Shown here: in pieces, positions 43,540-52,808 of the stretch
Layout of the letters: each line of letters starts with the position of its first letter
Position numbering within the stretch: the stretch's first letter is position 1
From: Chitinivibrionales bacterium
GTDB lineage: Bacteria > Fibrobacterota > Chitinivibrionia > Chitinivibrionales > FEN-1185
Direction: 5' to 3'
Assembly (NCBI GenBank): GCA_035516255.1
Contig: DATJAL010000001.1
Span: 62,001 to 126,000, forward strand
DNA length: 64,000 bases
The notes under the pieces: generated by a model
Told to the model about the DNA's origin: nothing
Database searches by the model: none
What the model saw: only the letters and a program-made list of their open reading frames with translations
Translations under genes and position numbers: made by a program

Positions 43540-46200
43540 ATGCTTCAAAAGCCTTCGCTGCCGCGATTATATCCCTGGTATGTGCTCTGCGTACTAGGTT
43601 TTCTTTTAAGTCCATACGTGCCATGGATACTGGTAGCTTATTCCCTATGGCAAAACACCCGGACAAAGGCTTTTTCCGCTGCTGTACTTCTCAATCTTGC
43701 CGCGTCAGCACTTATTTATCTGTTTTGCAGGTACGCTGCATTACCTTGGTGTGATCTGGCTGTTTTTCTCATTCTGCTGAATATTACATGGTCTTTGGCA
43801 GCCGCACTCTTTCAGCGATGGACATTAGGGCCTGCAGCTCCGTTCTTCAAGCACCTCGCTTCACGCCATTTTTTCGGGCACATGGTCATTTCACTATGGG
43901 TTGCCCTGCTCATGGTTTGTTGCATCGGATTCACGGTTTCTCTGTTCACCATGTTCAGCGAATCCGCAGTTCTTGCCGAAAAAGGATTCGACAGGATTTC
44001 AATTCTCTGGGGGGCGTTTCATGGCGTTCTTCTGGCAATACCGTTCGGCATCATTGCCGTGTTCGGCGTGGCCGGCATGGGCAAGAAATTGCGGCCGTTG
44101 GATCTTATAACGGCAATCGCAGGCTGCGCCTGTTCCTTTGGCGTCATTTTTCTGGCAGTATATGGTTTCAACGCCCTTGTGTCGGGCGACTTTGTCCCCG
44201 CCGGAATAAGCCTGGAACAGATCATTCCCCGCGGCGATATTTCTCCCATGCGATGGCTGCTGGAGTACGATACCATAGAACTGTGGTGCCTTATCGTGGT
44301 TCTTGCGCTCTTCTTTTGCGGCATCGCATCTTTTAGCCAGTTTTTTAAGCGGCTTGGGATTGTTTTCATAAGCCTTTTCTGGCTCTTTCCGACATTTTAT
44401 GCAGAGCCGTCGTTTTCTCCACAGCTTCAGAAACGGATTGTTTCGGACTTGTCAAATCCGGATAAAAAAGTTCGGGTGGAGGCAAACCGGGCGCTTGGAC
44501 GATTCCTCTCCGTTTATCCAGGGCATTCACATTGGTGCGCTCTTGCCCTGCGCAATGCGGATTTGTGGTATGAAGCCGGCCGTTTGGACCGGGCAAGGGA
44601 GATGTGGCAAAAAATAATCGCAAAAGGAAATCCAAAGGGTAAAGACGCGAAACAGGTTTGTCTTGCGGCAGAAGCTCTTGCCGGCACTGCCGGCAGCGCG
44701 CCGGCTGATTCATTCGTCATCAGCGTTCCGCTCATCGGCTACGAAGAATACCTGGATGAAACCTGGATGGCGTTCATGAACATCATCCAGTACTGGGAGC
44801 ATTCGACGCTGGGCGAATCGAAAACAAAGCTGAGGCTCAAGCCCTTTTCCGAAAAAGACAATTCCATCTCCCTTGCAAAAAGCCCTTCATCGGCAGTGCT
44901 TGACGATATTGCGCGATCATGGGGATACCGGGTTTCATATATTCCCGTATCGTCAATGTCAGTGAAAGCAGTGATCCGCGAGAAATTTCCCTTGCTATAC
45001 CCGGTGTTTTCCGTGCCTGCCCTCTGTTTCGGTTACGAGGAGCGGCGCTCCCGGCTTTATACCTACGGATTCTCGCGGCTTTCCCGGCAGTCGCGCTTGA
45101 AAGAGCCCAGCGCCGGCGACATCATGGCTCCCGATTCGCTTAAAGCAAATCGTTCCCAGCGCCTTCTCCGGGTGGCGCTCGAATGCAGGAACGACAGGAA
45201 CCTGCGCCAGCTTGATTCGCTTGTCAACGGTTATTCGGAACCGGTGGCCATGGTCATCCATCCGGATTCTCTTCACGATGCGCTCGCGCGCTGCTGCGGA
45301 ATGAGGCCGGAAAGGCTCGATTCAATCAGCGAAGGTTTCCGCTCAATCCTCATCGGGCTCGATTATCTCGACAAAGACAATCCCCAAAAGGCGCTGTCAT
45401 GGTTCGGCCGCGCGCGCTCTTATGACCCGGGACCGTTTGCCCGCTTCGGAGAATATCTTTGCTATTTGCAGTGGAAAGATCAGCGCGCAGCCGTCCTCGG
45501 AAACCTCAGGCTCGACAAATATTTCGCACCGCTCGCGAGATACAACGATGCTTTTTCCTCTTCAAGGATGAAGCGGCATCTTGATTCGTGCGGTGTGCTT
45601 TTTGAAAAAACGCGCATCGGCGGATATCTTCCCGGCCCTATCAGCGGACGCTATCTTGAAACCATCCACCTCAGTTCCGGCCCCGAGCGCCGTGCGGGGA
45701 TCGCATGGGTCCAGCGCGAACTCGCGCTGAACCCCGGGAATACGGCGCGGTGGAGCTGGCTCAACGAAGCTGCCGCATGGGAGGGCGACAGCGCCCTGCA
45801 GGTGAAAGCGTGCAGCAGCTTTGTAAACCTCGATCCCGACAATGTGCAAATGCGCCTTACACTCGCAAGGCTCCTGGTGCGGCTCGGAGACATTGACAAG
45901 GCGGACAAGGTCATCGTCTCCATAGGAGCCGATTCGGTCATCGCAAACCCCGATTACCTCTTCTGCCTCGGCGCCGTTGCCGAGCACAAGGGATCATTCA
46001 AGGAAGCGGAACGCCTGTACAAGACCTGCTGCGACATGCGGCGTTACGACGCGCAGAATTTCATCGCGCATGCCCGCGTTTTTACCAAACTCGGCAAGGC
46101 CGAGGAAGCCAAAAAAGACCTTGCCTGGGCGGAAATCATATCTCCCGCGGCCGCGCAGTCGCCCGCAGCTGAGGAACCGGATGAGCAAACAGGAAAATAA
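43540..46200 (+). CDS. membrane/TPR protein with degenerate C39-peptidase-like domain
   Basis: 886 residues. About eight transmembrane helices (residues 10-290) are followed by TPRs (about 290-385), then a region (about 392-510) that lines up with the C39 domain of the next protein: VPLIGYEEYLDETWMAFMNIIQYW, DDIARSWGYRVSYIPV and ALCFGYEERRSRLYTYG. The catalytic cysteine position is about Glu407 and the histidine position Pro493, so it should be inactive. More TPRs fill 560-880. The last 20 bases overlap the next gene, in the same order of domains. I start at the ATG 43540; a TTG at 43501 would extend it. Likely a pseudo-enzyme partner. Confidence 0.7.
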   Translation: MLQKPSLPRLYPWYVLCVLGFLLSPYVPWILVAYSLWQNTRTKAFSAAVLLNLAASALIYLFCRYAALPWCDLAVFLILLNITWSLAAALFQRWTLGPAAPFFKHLASRHFFGHMVISLWVALLMVCCIGFTVSLFTMFSESAVLAEKGFDRISILWGAFHGVLLAIPFGIIAVFGVAGMGKKLRPLDLITAIAGCACSFGVIFLAVYGFNALVSGDFVPAGISLEQIIPRGDISPMRWLLEYDTIELWCLIVVLALFFCGIASFSQFFKRLGIVFISLFWLFPTFYAEPSFSPQLQKRIVSDLSNPDKKVRVEANRALGRFLSVYPGHSHWCALALRNADLWYEAGRLDRAREMWQKIIAKGNPKGKDAKQVCLAAEALAGTAGSAPADSFVISVPLIGYEEYLDETWMAFMNIIQYWEHSTLGESKTKLRLKPFSEKDNSISLAKSPSSAVLDDIARSWGYRVSYIPVSSMSVKAVIREKFPLLYPVFSVPALCFGYEERRSRLYTYGFSRLSRQSRLKEPSAGDIMAPDSLKANRSQRLLRVALECRNDRNLRQLDSLVNGYSEPVAMVIHPDSLHDALARCCGMRPERLDSISEGFRSILIGLDYLDKDNPQKALSWFGRARSYDPGPFARFGEYLCYLQWKDQRAAVLGNLRLDKYFAPLARYNDAFSSSRMKRHLDSCGVLFEKTRIGGYLPGPISGRYLETIHLSSGPERRAGIAWVQRELALNPGNTARWSWLNEAAAWEGDSALQVKACSSFVNLDPDNVQMRLTLARLLVRLGDIDKADKVIVSIGADSVIANPDYLFCLGAVAEHKGSFKEAERLYKTCCDMRRYDAQNFIAHARVFTKLGKAEEAKKDLAWAEIISPAAAQSPAAEEPDEQTGK

Positions 46201-48706
46201 CACGCTGTTCAGCCGGGGATGGCTCATCCCGCTTTCACTCCTTGCCGGCACCGCCTGCGCAGGAGGGGCGGCATCGCTTTTTCTGATCAGATACTCGTTG
46301 AAGAAAAAAGCAATTTCCGTCGCGCTGGCATCGTTCCTTTTTGAGGCCGTGTTCCTCGGCTTCATCCTTTTCTGGAGCGTGAAATGGTATTGGGCCGCGA
46401 TCACGGTGTATGCCGTGCACGCCTGCACCGGCCTTGCCCTTCTGGGCCTGGTGCGCGCTTGGTCTAAGGAAGCATCAGCCGGAGTAAAAATGCATCCCTT
46501 TGCCAGGCCCGGTCTGCAAAAGGAGTTTATCGGCGCACTCGGCGGCCTGGTAATCGTGGGCGCCGTTGCGCCCGCCGTCGTGGCCATGTACTTGCTGCTC
46601 GCCGACCGGCTTTTTGCCGAATACTTGCCCATTGGCATTGACAATTCAGACATGCTGACCTGGGTCTTTTTTCTTATCGGTTCCGCCATGCTCTCGGGCG
46701 CAGCCGGCGGGTTCATTTACATACGGGTAAAGCCCTCCATGTCCATACGCCAGATGTTCATCGGCCTTGCCTCGTTTCTTTTTTCGTTCATGACGTTCTG
46801 GTTCTGGCTTGAGCTGTTCATCGCCGTTCCCTCGTTCCAGGCCGCCGCCACGCAGGGACACAGCGGCGCTTCGGGCGTGGGGACCATCACGCTTCTGCAA
46901 TGGCTGCTAGGTTCCTGGCTGTCCATCATCGTCACGGTGTACATGACCGGGCCGCACTGCGGCCTTGCCCAGGCCGCACGGTGGGCGCAGGTGTTTGTCC
47001 TGCACATGCTGACCGCGCTCATCATCTGCCTTTCGTGGGGGTTTTCGGCCGACCTTTTTCTTGCCTTGGGCATATCCTTTGAGCGACACGCGGCCGTCAA
47101 GCTTGCCCTCGCCTGCTATGAGCGCGGGCTCACTAAAAAACCCGACAAGCAGGCCGCGTCATGGCTCCAGTACCGCGTGGCGCTGCTGTACCGTAAAAGC
47201 GGCGACATCAACCGCGCCCAGGAAGGGTTCAGGCGCGTCGTCGCCACGTATCACGAAGACCCCGAGCTCGTTAAGCAGGCCGGCTACTTTGTCAAGCGGC
47301 TCGACGAATTCCCGCAGAAAAAACGCGTCGTGCTCCCGGGGGTGGAAACGCGCACGCTGTACCGCGGCACGTACTGCGTACCCAATTCCATGGCGCTTGT
47401 CATGCGCTATTGGGGTAAAAAGATCAGCGCGCGGCGCATCGGCACCGCCATCACCGGCCTGAGCTCCGGCACCTATCCGGTCGATCAGGCATGGTTCGCC
47501 TACGACCTCGGCATGCGGCACGATTTTCTGCCCCTCGCGACGCTCGACGACATCAAACGCTGCATCGACGCGGGGTTCCCGGTGCTCGTGTATGTTCCTT
47601 CCCACGCGCTGGTGCTGTTCGGCTACGATGATGCGCTCTCGACGTTCGTCACCTACGACGTGGCCACCAACGAAATCTGGACCGACTACATCCAGCGCGA
47701 TTTCGTTCGCTCCTGGAAACGCCAGGCTTCCACGCTCGTGCTCATCTATCCCCCGGAGGCGTCCGCCAAACTGCCGGTTGACATCCGGGAGCGATGCCGG
47801 CGGGCGAGCGGCGAATACATCCATTACCAGGTGCAGTTCTTCGACACGCTCCAGCCGCCCCATACCATTGCGCACCTACGTGCGGCTGCGGGAAAAAAAG
47901 GCGAGTTTTTTCTCCCCGCCGCCACCTTGTACATCGATTATCCCGGGCTGCGCGATTCCCTGTCTCATTGGTTCGATTCGAGCGTCGTCGCATCGAACAT
48001 TTATAATTTTTTCAGCCGCGACTACGACGAGGGGGTTCACTTGTGGGGGCATATCCACGAAGAGAATTGGGCAATGCCCGACTGGGCGTTCCGCTACGGC
48101 GTCCGCTACCTTCTCGCGCATAACATGTATGCCAATGCCGAGAGCCTCGTCACGGCAATAGAAAACAAGGGTACCGTGAGCGCCATGATGCGCTCAACGG
48201 CCGCGATCGCCGAGTTCGCACAAGGAAAAATCGCCGCCGGAATCGAGAGCCTCGAACGGAGCAACAGTCCCGCCTACTGCCTGTACCACGGCCTTGCCTG
48301 CGAAAAACTCCGTAAAAAAACCGAGTCGTTGAAATATTACCGGCTCGCGGTGCAGGAATCATTCAGCACTGATTTCGAGGAGGACGCCGAATACGACTAC
48401 AGTGGCTACAATTATACCAACAAGGAAAACAACGTTGACGATCTCGGCTACCCTGCCATTTTCATCGCGAGCGACCGCTTGTGCGAGCTTGCCGACCCCG
48501 CCTCCATCGGAGAAAACCTGGTAAAAACCTGGGAATCGTGGACGCGCGACATGCCCTACGATACCGCGGTGACCTCAATGCTCGTCGGTGTTTACAACAG
48601 GCACATCGCAAAGCTGGCGAAAAAAGACGAGCCGTATGTTTATGCGAACCTGGTGGAGAAGAGGGATTTGATGGTGAAGAGGCTATTGCAATACAGAAAA
48701 AAGTAA
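46181..48706 (+). CDS. membrane/TPR protein with C39-family peptidase domain
   Basis: The ATG at 46181 has GAGG upstream and overlaps the previous gene by 20 bases. The 841-residue protein has about eight transmembrane helices (10-295), TPRs (about 300-375), a C39 (papain-like) peptidase domain (about 383-525) with Cys399 (GTYCVPNSMALVMRYWG), His475 (VPSHALVLFGY) and Asp493 (TYDVATNE), and TPRs again to the end. C39 peptidases usually cleave double-glycine leaders while exporting bacteriocins; here no ABC transporter or precursor gene is nearby, so the substrate is unknown. It mirrors its upstream neighbour throughout. Confidence 0.8.
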   Translation: MSKQENNTLFSRGWLIPLSLLAGTACAGGAASLFLIRYSLKKKAISVALASFLFEAVFLGFILFWSVKWYWAAITVYAVHACTGLALLGLVRAWSKEASAGVKMHPFARPGLQKEFIGALGGLVIVGAVAPAVVAMYLLLADRLFAEYLPIGIDNSDMLTWVFFLIGSAMLSGAAGGFIYIRVKPSMSIRQMFIGLASFLFSFMTFWFWLELFIAVPSFQAAATQGHSGASGVGTITLLQWLLGSWLSIIVTVYMTGPHCGLAQAARWAQVFVLHMLTALIICLSWGFSADLFLALGISFERHAAVKLALACYERGLTKKPDKQAASWLQYRVALLYRKSGDINRAQEGFRRVVATYHEDPELVKQAGYFVKRLDEFPQKKRVVLPGVETRTLYRGTYCVPNSMALVMRYWGKKISARRIGTAITGLSSGTYPVDQAWFAYDLGMRHDFLPLATLDDIKRCIDAGFPVLVYVPSHALVLFGYDDALSTFVTYDVATNEIWTDYIQRDFVRSWKRQASTLVLIYPPEASAKLPVDIRERCRRASGEYIHYQVQFFDTLQPPHTIAHLRAAAGKKGEFFLPAATLYIDYPGLRDSLSHWFDSSVVASNIYNFFSRDYDEGVHLWGHIHEENWAMPDWAFRYGVRYLLAHNMYANAESLVTAIENKGTVSAMMRSTAAIAEFAQGKIAAGIESLERSNSPAYCLYHGLACEKLRKKTESLKYYRLAVQESFSTDFEEDAEYDYSGYNYTNKENNVDDLGYPAIFIASDRLCELADPASIGENLVKTWESWTRDMPYDTAVTSMLVGVYNRHIAKLAKKDEPYVYANLVEKRDLMVKRLLQYRKK

Positions 48707-48782
48707 CCTACCTATTTTTTTTATTTCATATTTTTTTTCATGCAAGGGAAGGCTCTCTCCCTGGAAATCATTTCAACCATAG

Positions 48783-49295
48783 ATGAATTCCCTTTTCTAT
48801 TCAAGATTATGCCTTTTGTCAATAATGCCTTTGCTTTTCCAGTGCAATAGATATTGGGGTAGCTATAGCCTTGGCGATGAAGCGACCTTATTATCTTCGC
48901 AAGGAACAAAATTAGTTGCAGATAGAGGAAGCCATTATAACCTTGATGTGCGGGTTTCATTAAAAGGCCCATTGAAGGCCATAATTTTAAATGACTCAAT
49001 GCTTGCAGACAATAATAGGGCAAAACGTACAGGTTTCTACAGATATCGTATTTTGACTTTTCATAAAATAGCAAGTGGCTCAACCGAACTTCTCATTACT
49101 TGGCACGACAAAACTTTGTCTTTACCTCTTATTTTTGCTGATTCCAGCGTACAAACAGGCGATGCTTATGTGAAAAGGCGCAGATATTCCACCGAACTTT
49201 CCTTTCTTGAATACCTTTTTTTTCCACCCGTCATTTCAGAAATACCGCAAGAGATTTTTGTAAGAATGCTCTGGAAGACAACAAGTAAAGGTTAA
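48783..49295 (+). CDS. small lipoprotein of unknown function
   Basis: 170 residues with a signal ending in LLSIMPLLFQCNRY (lipobox LLFQC is weak). The rest is beta-rich and unrecognised. Its DNA is distinctly AT-rich compared with the TPR/C39 genes before it, and the ribosome site is poor, so it may be a recent arrival. It lies 76 bp after the C39 gene and runs up to a GC-rich hairpin block. Confidence 0.5.
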   Translation: MNSLFYSRLCLLSIMPLLFQCNRYWGSYSLGDEATLLSSQGTKLVADRGSHYNLDVRVSLKGPLKAIILNDSMLADNNRAKRTGFYRYRILTFHKIASGSTELLITWHDKTLSLPLIFADSSVQTGDAYVKRRRYSTELSFLEYLFFPPVISEIPQEIFVRMLWKTTSKG

Positions 49296-49402
49296 CAAAA
49301 ATCCACTTTTATTGTCCCTTCCATTGGCAACTCATGCATTTGCACGTTCCGATTCAATGTCCGATCGGCGCCACAAACGCTCGTTGACTAACTGGAATTT
49401 CG

Positions 49403-49548
49403 CCGCCGCGTTAGGCGGACTGGAGTGGTGCGATAGAGCGCATTGTCGGCCGACCCTGGCCGAAGGCCATCGAGCGGCCCGGCAACGAGGCGGACAGCCG
49501 AGCCCGGAAGGAGGCCGACCTCCGGTTGCGTTTCAACGCAATCGGAGG
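49403..49548. other. GC-rich multi-hairpin block
   Basis: A sharp GC-rich patch in AT-rich flanks between a lipoprotein stop (49295) and the serine-hydrolase stop (49574). It contains hairpins CCGCC/GGCGG (49403-49418), TGGCC/GGCCA (49457-49469), GGAGG/CCTCC (49510-49523), and a 12-bp stem CCTCCGGTTGCG/CGCAATCGGAGG (49519-49548). The last two share the CCTCC at 49519-49523 and cannot form together. No T-run follows, so a plain terminator is unlikely. It may be a REP-like mobile unit or a structured RNA. Confidence 0.5.
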
Positions 49549-49573
49549 TAACGCCCAATAAATTTAAAATTAT

Positions 49574-51097
49574 TTAACGAGAACCGGATTTTGCCGGCAC
49601 GTCCCAGGTCCTCACAAACCTATATTCCAGCGGATCAACACAATCTTCCCTTACCTTAACAGTAAACGCCCTTGCATTTCCGCCGCTGTCAAACTCAAAA
49701 ACCGGATAGCTCTTGCCGAAATACCGGTCGCGCCAGGTGCACACCATGGTGTCGGCCCTGAGGCACATGAGCGGGCCCTGAAGGCCCAGGTGCGCCTTCA
49801 GGTGCATGATGCATTCGCGTCCCGACTTGAAAATCGCGGCCGCGCCGTACAGGTCGTTGTAATAGCTCCCGTAAAGGCGTTCCGGTTTCGCAATCATGGT
49901 GATCGGGTGGCCTTTCGATCGTTCCGGGCGCTGCTCGGCTTTCCATTGCTCATGGAGGATCGAGCTCCAGTCGCGCGACGGTATGTTCAGATAACCGTCG
50001 AGGATTTCGTAGAAGAGCGCATCATGGAGCTTGTGGTTGTCAAGGTTCGAAAGCACGACGATGCCGAGCCGCTCGTCGGGGACGAAGCCGATGCGGCACA
50101 GCATGCCGTCCACCCCGCCGCCGTGGTACACGAGCAGCCGCCCGTAATAATCCTCGAGCATCCAGCCGAGTCCGTAGGCCGTGAAATTCGTGCCTGCGAA
50201 AAGGTCCTTGTCCCGTCCCGTGCGCGGCATGAGCATCTGCGGCGTTCTGGTTTCCAGGATTACGGTTGAGTCAACGACCACTGCTCCGCTGCGACGGCCG
50301 TGGTTGAGCTGCATCAGCAGCCACCGTGCGAGGTCGTCCGCGGACGCGATGATGGCGCCGGCGGCGCCGATGTTGTCGAGCATCCGGTAGGTGATCGGGG
50401 AAACCCGCGAATCGAACACGGTGTGCGGATCCGCGACATTGTACAGCCCCGAAAGCTCCCGCACCGACGTCTTCGCGTGCGACATGCCCAGCGGTTCGAA
50501 AAACCGTTTTTTCACCAGCACGCTCCACGGCGTCTGCGTGACGGTCGAAGCTACCTTGCCCGCAACCAGGTACATGAGATTTGAATATCCGAAGGTACTG
50601 CGCAGCGGCCACGCGGGCCTGAGAAACCGCAGCCTCGCGATGATGGTGTCGTCGCCGTACTGCGAGCCGTACCATAATAGGTCGCCGTTCCATTGTCCAA
50701 AGCCGCAGCGGTGGCACAGCAGGTCGCGCACCGTGACGCCGCGCGTGGCGCACTCGTCATAAAGCTTGAACGCGGGCAGCAGCTTCGACACCGTGTCGTC
50801 CCACGAAAGTTTCCCCTCTTTGACAAGGGTCCCGATGACTGCGGCCGTGAACGCCTTGGTGGCCGAGCCGATGGCGAACACCGTGACCCCGTTGACCGGC
50901 CGGCTCTCCCCCTCCCGGCACACGCCGTATCCACGGCACGTCACGACTGAATCGTCCTTGACAATAGCTATTGCAACACCGGGGACCTTCCACTCCTCCA
51001 TGCACGCCTTGACGCAGGAATCCAGCGAAAACGGCAGCGGGGAGGCAAAGGAAGCCTGGCAGCAGAGGACAAGGACCGGCAGCAGAAGCTTCCGCAT
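49574..51097 (-). CDS. beta-lactamase-fold serine hydrolase
   Basis: 507 residues with a signal peptide (MRKLLLPVLVLCCQASFASP). The S-x-x-K motif is SATK (Ser78, Lys81), the Y-x-N motif is YSN (171-173), and HGG (325-327) stands in the third-motif position, as in class C beta-lactamase/PBP4*-like and esterase-type hydrolases. The C-terminal about 130 residues form a separate beta domain (ERLYGSYYNDLYGAAAIF). Substrate could be peptidoglycan, an ester or a D-peptide. I chose 51097; 51112 is an in-frame ATG five codons earlier with no better ribosome site. Confidence 0.88.
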   Translation of the reverse strand: MRKLLLPVLVLCCQASFASPLPFSLDSCVKACMEEWKVPGVAIAIVKDDSVVTCRGYGVCREGESRPVNGVTVFAIGSATKAFTAAVIGTLVKEGKLSWDDTVSKLLPAFKLYDECATRGVTVRDLLCHRCGFGQWNGDLLWYGSQYGDDTIIARLRFLRPAWPLRSTFGYSNLMYLVAGKVASTVTQTPWSVLVKKRFFEPLGMSHAKTSVRELSGLYNVADPHTVFDSRVSPITYRMLDNIGAAGAIIASADDLARWLLMQLNHGRRSGAVVVDSTVILETRTPQMLMPRTGRDKDLFAGTNFTAYGLGWMLEDYYGRLLVYHGGGVDGMLCRIGFVPDERLGIVVLSNLDNHKLHDALFYEILDGYLNIPSRDWSSILHEQWKAEQRPERSKGHPITMIAKPERLYGSYYNDLYGAAAIFKSGRECIMHLKAHLGLQGPLMCLRADTMVCTWRDRYFGKSYPVFEFDSGGNARAFTVKVREDCVDPLEYRFVRTWDVPAKSGSR

Positions 51098-51199
51098 CAG
51101 GGTACCATCCATGATTTATCTTTTGTCGTTACACGCACCATTACAAAATAGTAAAAGAACCGGCTTCTTTACAGCGTATTTAACAACGGAGCATTGTCC

Positions 51200-52717
51200 A
51201 TGAGGCGCCTGCTGTTCCTTGTATCGGCGGTCCTGTTTGTGTCCTGCGCATTTTACAAGGCGCAGCTGCCCGGTCGCATCAATGCCGAAAACCGCCTCTA
51301 TATTAACGAGAATGCCGGATTCATGCTCACCCTGCCGCCTGAATGGAACGTGGGGACCGACCCCAAATCCGCTCCGAAGGAATTCAAAACCCTGTTCAAG
51401 ACGCTCCAGACCAATTCCACAGAAGCGCTGCTCCTCGGCTCGAGCGAGGGCCAGCGCGCCTTTGTGCGCTGCCTTGCGGAAGCGTGTGATTCATCGCTGG
51501 AATCGTATTTCAAGCTGTTGGTCGAGGCCGGCAAAAACGAGCTCACGCCGCTACGCGCCGATTATTACCGGGGCGCGGGCAGGGAACTCATTATCTGGAG
51601 CTACCTGGTGAGAAACGGCAGGATGTCCTTCAAGATGATCGAATATGTTTTCGATCTGGGCGGATTGAAATGCCGTTTGAGCTTCTGGACCCTGCCAGGG
51701 CTCACCGATGACTTCCGGCAAACGTTTGATGACGTGGCGCGCTCCATCTGCGTCTTCGACACCGCAGGCGACAGCGCGGACGATACCGCGGCAGGATGCA
51801 CCAGGGCATGGATCGCCAAAGACAGCGCCCGTGAAAGCAGGCCGCTCCCCTATGCCTGTGACAAGAAGGAACTTGACGCTTCAAATTTGTCCGATGATCC
51901 GTGCACTGGTCCGCCGCATTTGTGTTTGTGGAAGGTGACCGGTCCCTCATCGGTATGCTACCTGCTCGGCTCGATTCACCTTGCAAAACCGGAAATGTAC
52001 CCGCTCAACCCGGTTGTGGAGCGCGCGTTCGATTCGAGCGGCTGTCTTACGGTCGAGGTGAACGCAGCGTCGCCGGAATTCCAGGAGAAGGCGAAAGGGC
52101 TCGTGCAGGGGGCGGTGTACCGCGACGGCACCCAGCTCAAGGACCACCTTTCCCCCGCTTTGGAAAAGAGACTCGAAGCGTATTGCGCCGAAAAAGGAAT
52201 TCCCGTCACGCTGGTCGCCCGGTTCAAGCCGTGGTTTGTCGTGCTTTTCCTCACCGACCTCCAGATGAAATCGCTGGGGCTGTCGCCGGAGAACGGCATC
52301 GACATGCACTTTCTCGACAAGTCCGGCTCGAAACGCGTCCTGGAGCTCGAGACCTTCGAGCAGCAGGAAAAACTGCTCGTCTCGCTCAACGGCGAATCGT
52401 TCCTCAGTTATACCCTCGCCGACCTTGATTCATCGGAAAAAAACATTAACCGCATGATCAAGGCATGGTCGTGCGGCAACATCGCCGCGCTGGAGGACAT
52501 GCTTTTTAAGGACCTTGTCGGCCGGAACAGCGCGGAATTTTCAGATATCCTCGAGAACTTTTTCTTTTCGAGAAACAAGGCGATGGCGGCAAAAATCGCC
52601 GGCTATCTTAAGGAAGGCAAAAAATGCTTTGTAGTGGTTGGGGCAGGACATCTGATCGGAAAGAAAAGCGTGGTTGATTTGCTGCAACAGGCGGGGTATA
52701 AGGTGGAGCAGGAGTAG
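51200..52717 (+). CDS. TraB/GumN-family protein, lipoprotein-like
   Basis: The ATG at 51200 follows a GGAG site. The 505-residue product has a signal with cysteine (LFVSC), an N-terminal beta domain (about 25-190, ENAGFMLTLPPEWNV) of unknown type, and a C-terminal TraB/GumN domain (about 245-505) with LLGSIHLAKPEMYPL near its start and FVVVGAGHLIGKKSVVDLL near its end. The family includes the Tiki metalloprotease-like proteins and is thought to act as a membrane-associated peptidase, with GSIH and GAGH histidines as metal ligands. It is divergent from the serine hydrolase. Confidence 0.85.
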   Translation: MRRLLFLVSAVLFVSCAFYKAQLPGRINAENRLYINENAGFMLTLPPEWNVGTDPKSAPKEFKTLFKTLQTNSTEALLLGSSEGQRAFVRCLAEACDSSLESYFKLLVEAGKNELTPLRADYYRGAGRELIIWSYLVRNGRMSFKMIEYVFDLGGLKCRLSFWTLPGLTDDFRQTFDDVARSICVFDTAGDSADDTAAGCTRAWIAKDSARESRPLPYACDKKELDASNLSDDPCTGPPHLCLWKVTGPSSVCYLLGSIHLAKPEMYPLNPVVERAFDSSGCLTVEVNAASPEFQEKAKGLVQGAVYRDGTQLKDHLSPALEKRLEAYCAEKGIPVTLVARFKPWFVVLFLTDLQMKSLGLSPENGIDMHFLDKSGSKRVLELETFEQQEKLLVSLNGESFLSYTLADLDSSEKNINRMIKAWSCGNIAALEDMLFKDLVGRNSAEFSDILENFFFSRNKAMAAKIAGYLKEGKKCFVVVGAGHLIGKKSVVDLLQQAGYKVEQE

Positions 52718-52808
52718 CGCACAGACGGTATAACCTTACAGACAATCACCCCCCGGGACATTTGCTCTCAAGGTACTCTTTGTCAATAAAGTCAAGCTGA
52801 TATTTTTT

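Noticed and set aside
49312-49551. Small plus-strand open frame across the GC-rich hairpin block
   Set aside because: It merely reads through the hairpins, has no ribosome site and no sensible protein pattern.
49403-49560. Integron attC site suggested by GTTAGGC (49410-49416) and TAACGCC near 49549-49555
   Set aside because: The core motifs are in the wrong order and spacing for attC (RYYYAAC should precede GTTRRRY), and no integrase is present.
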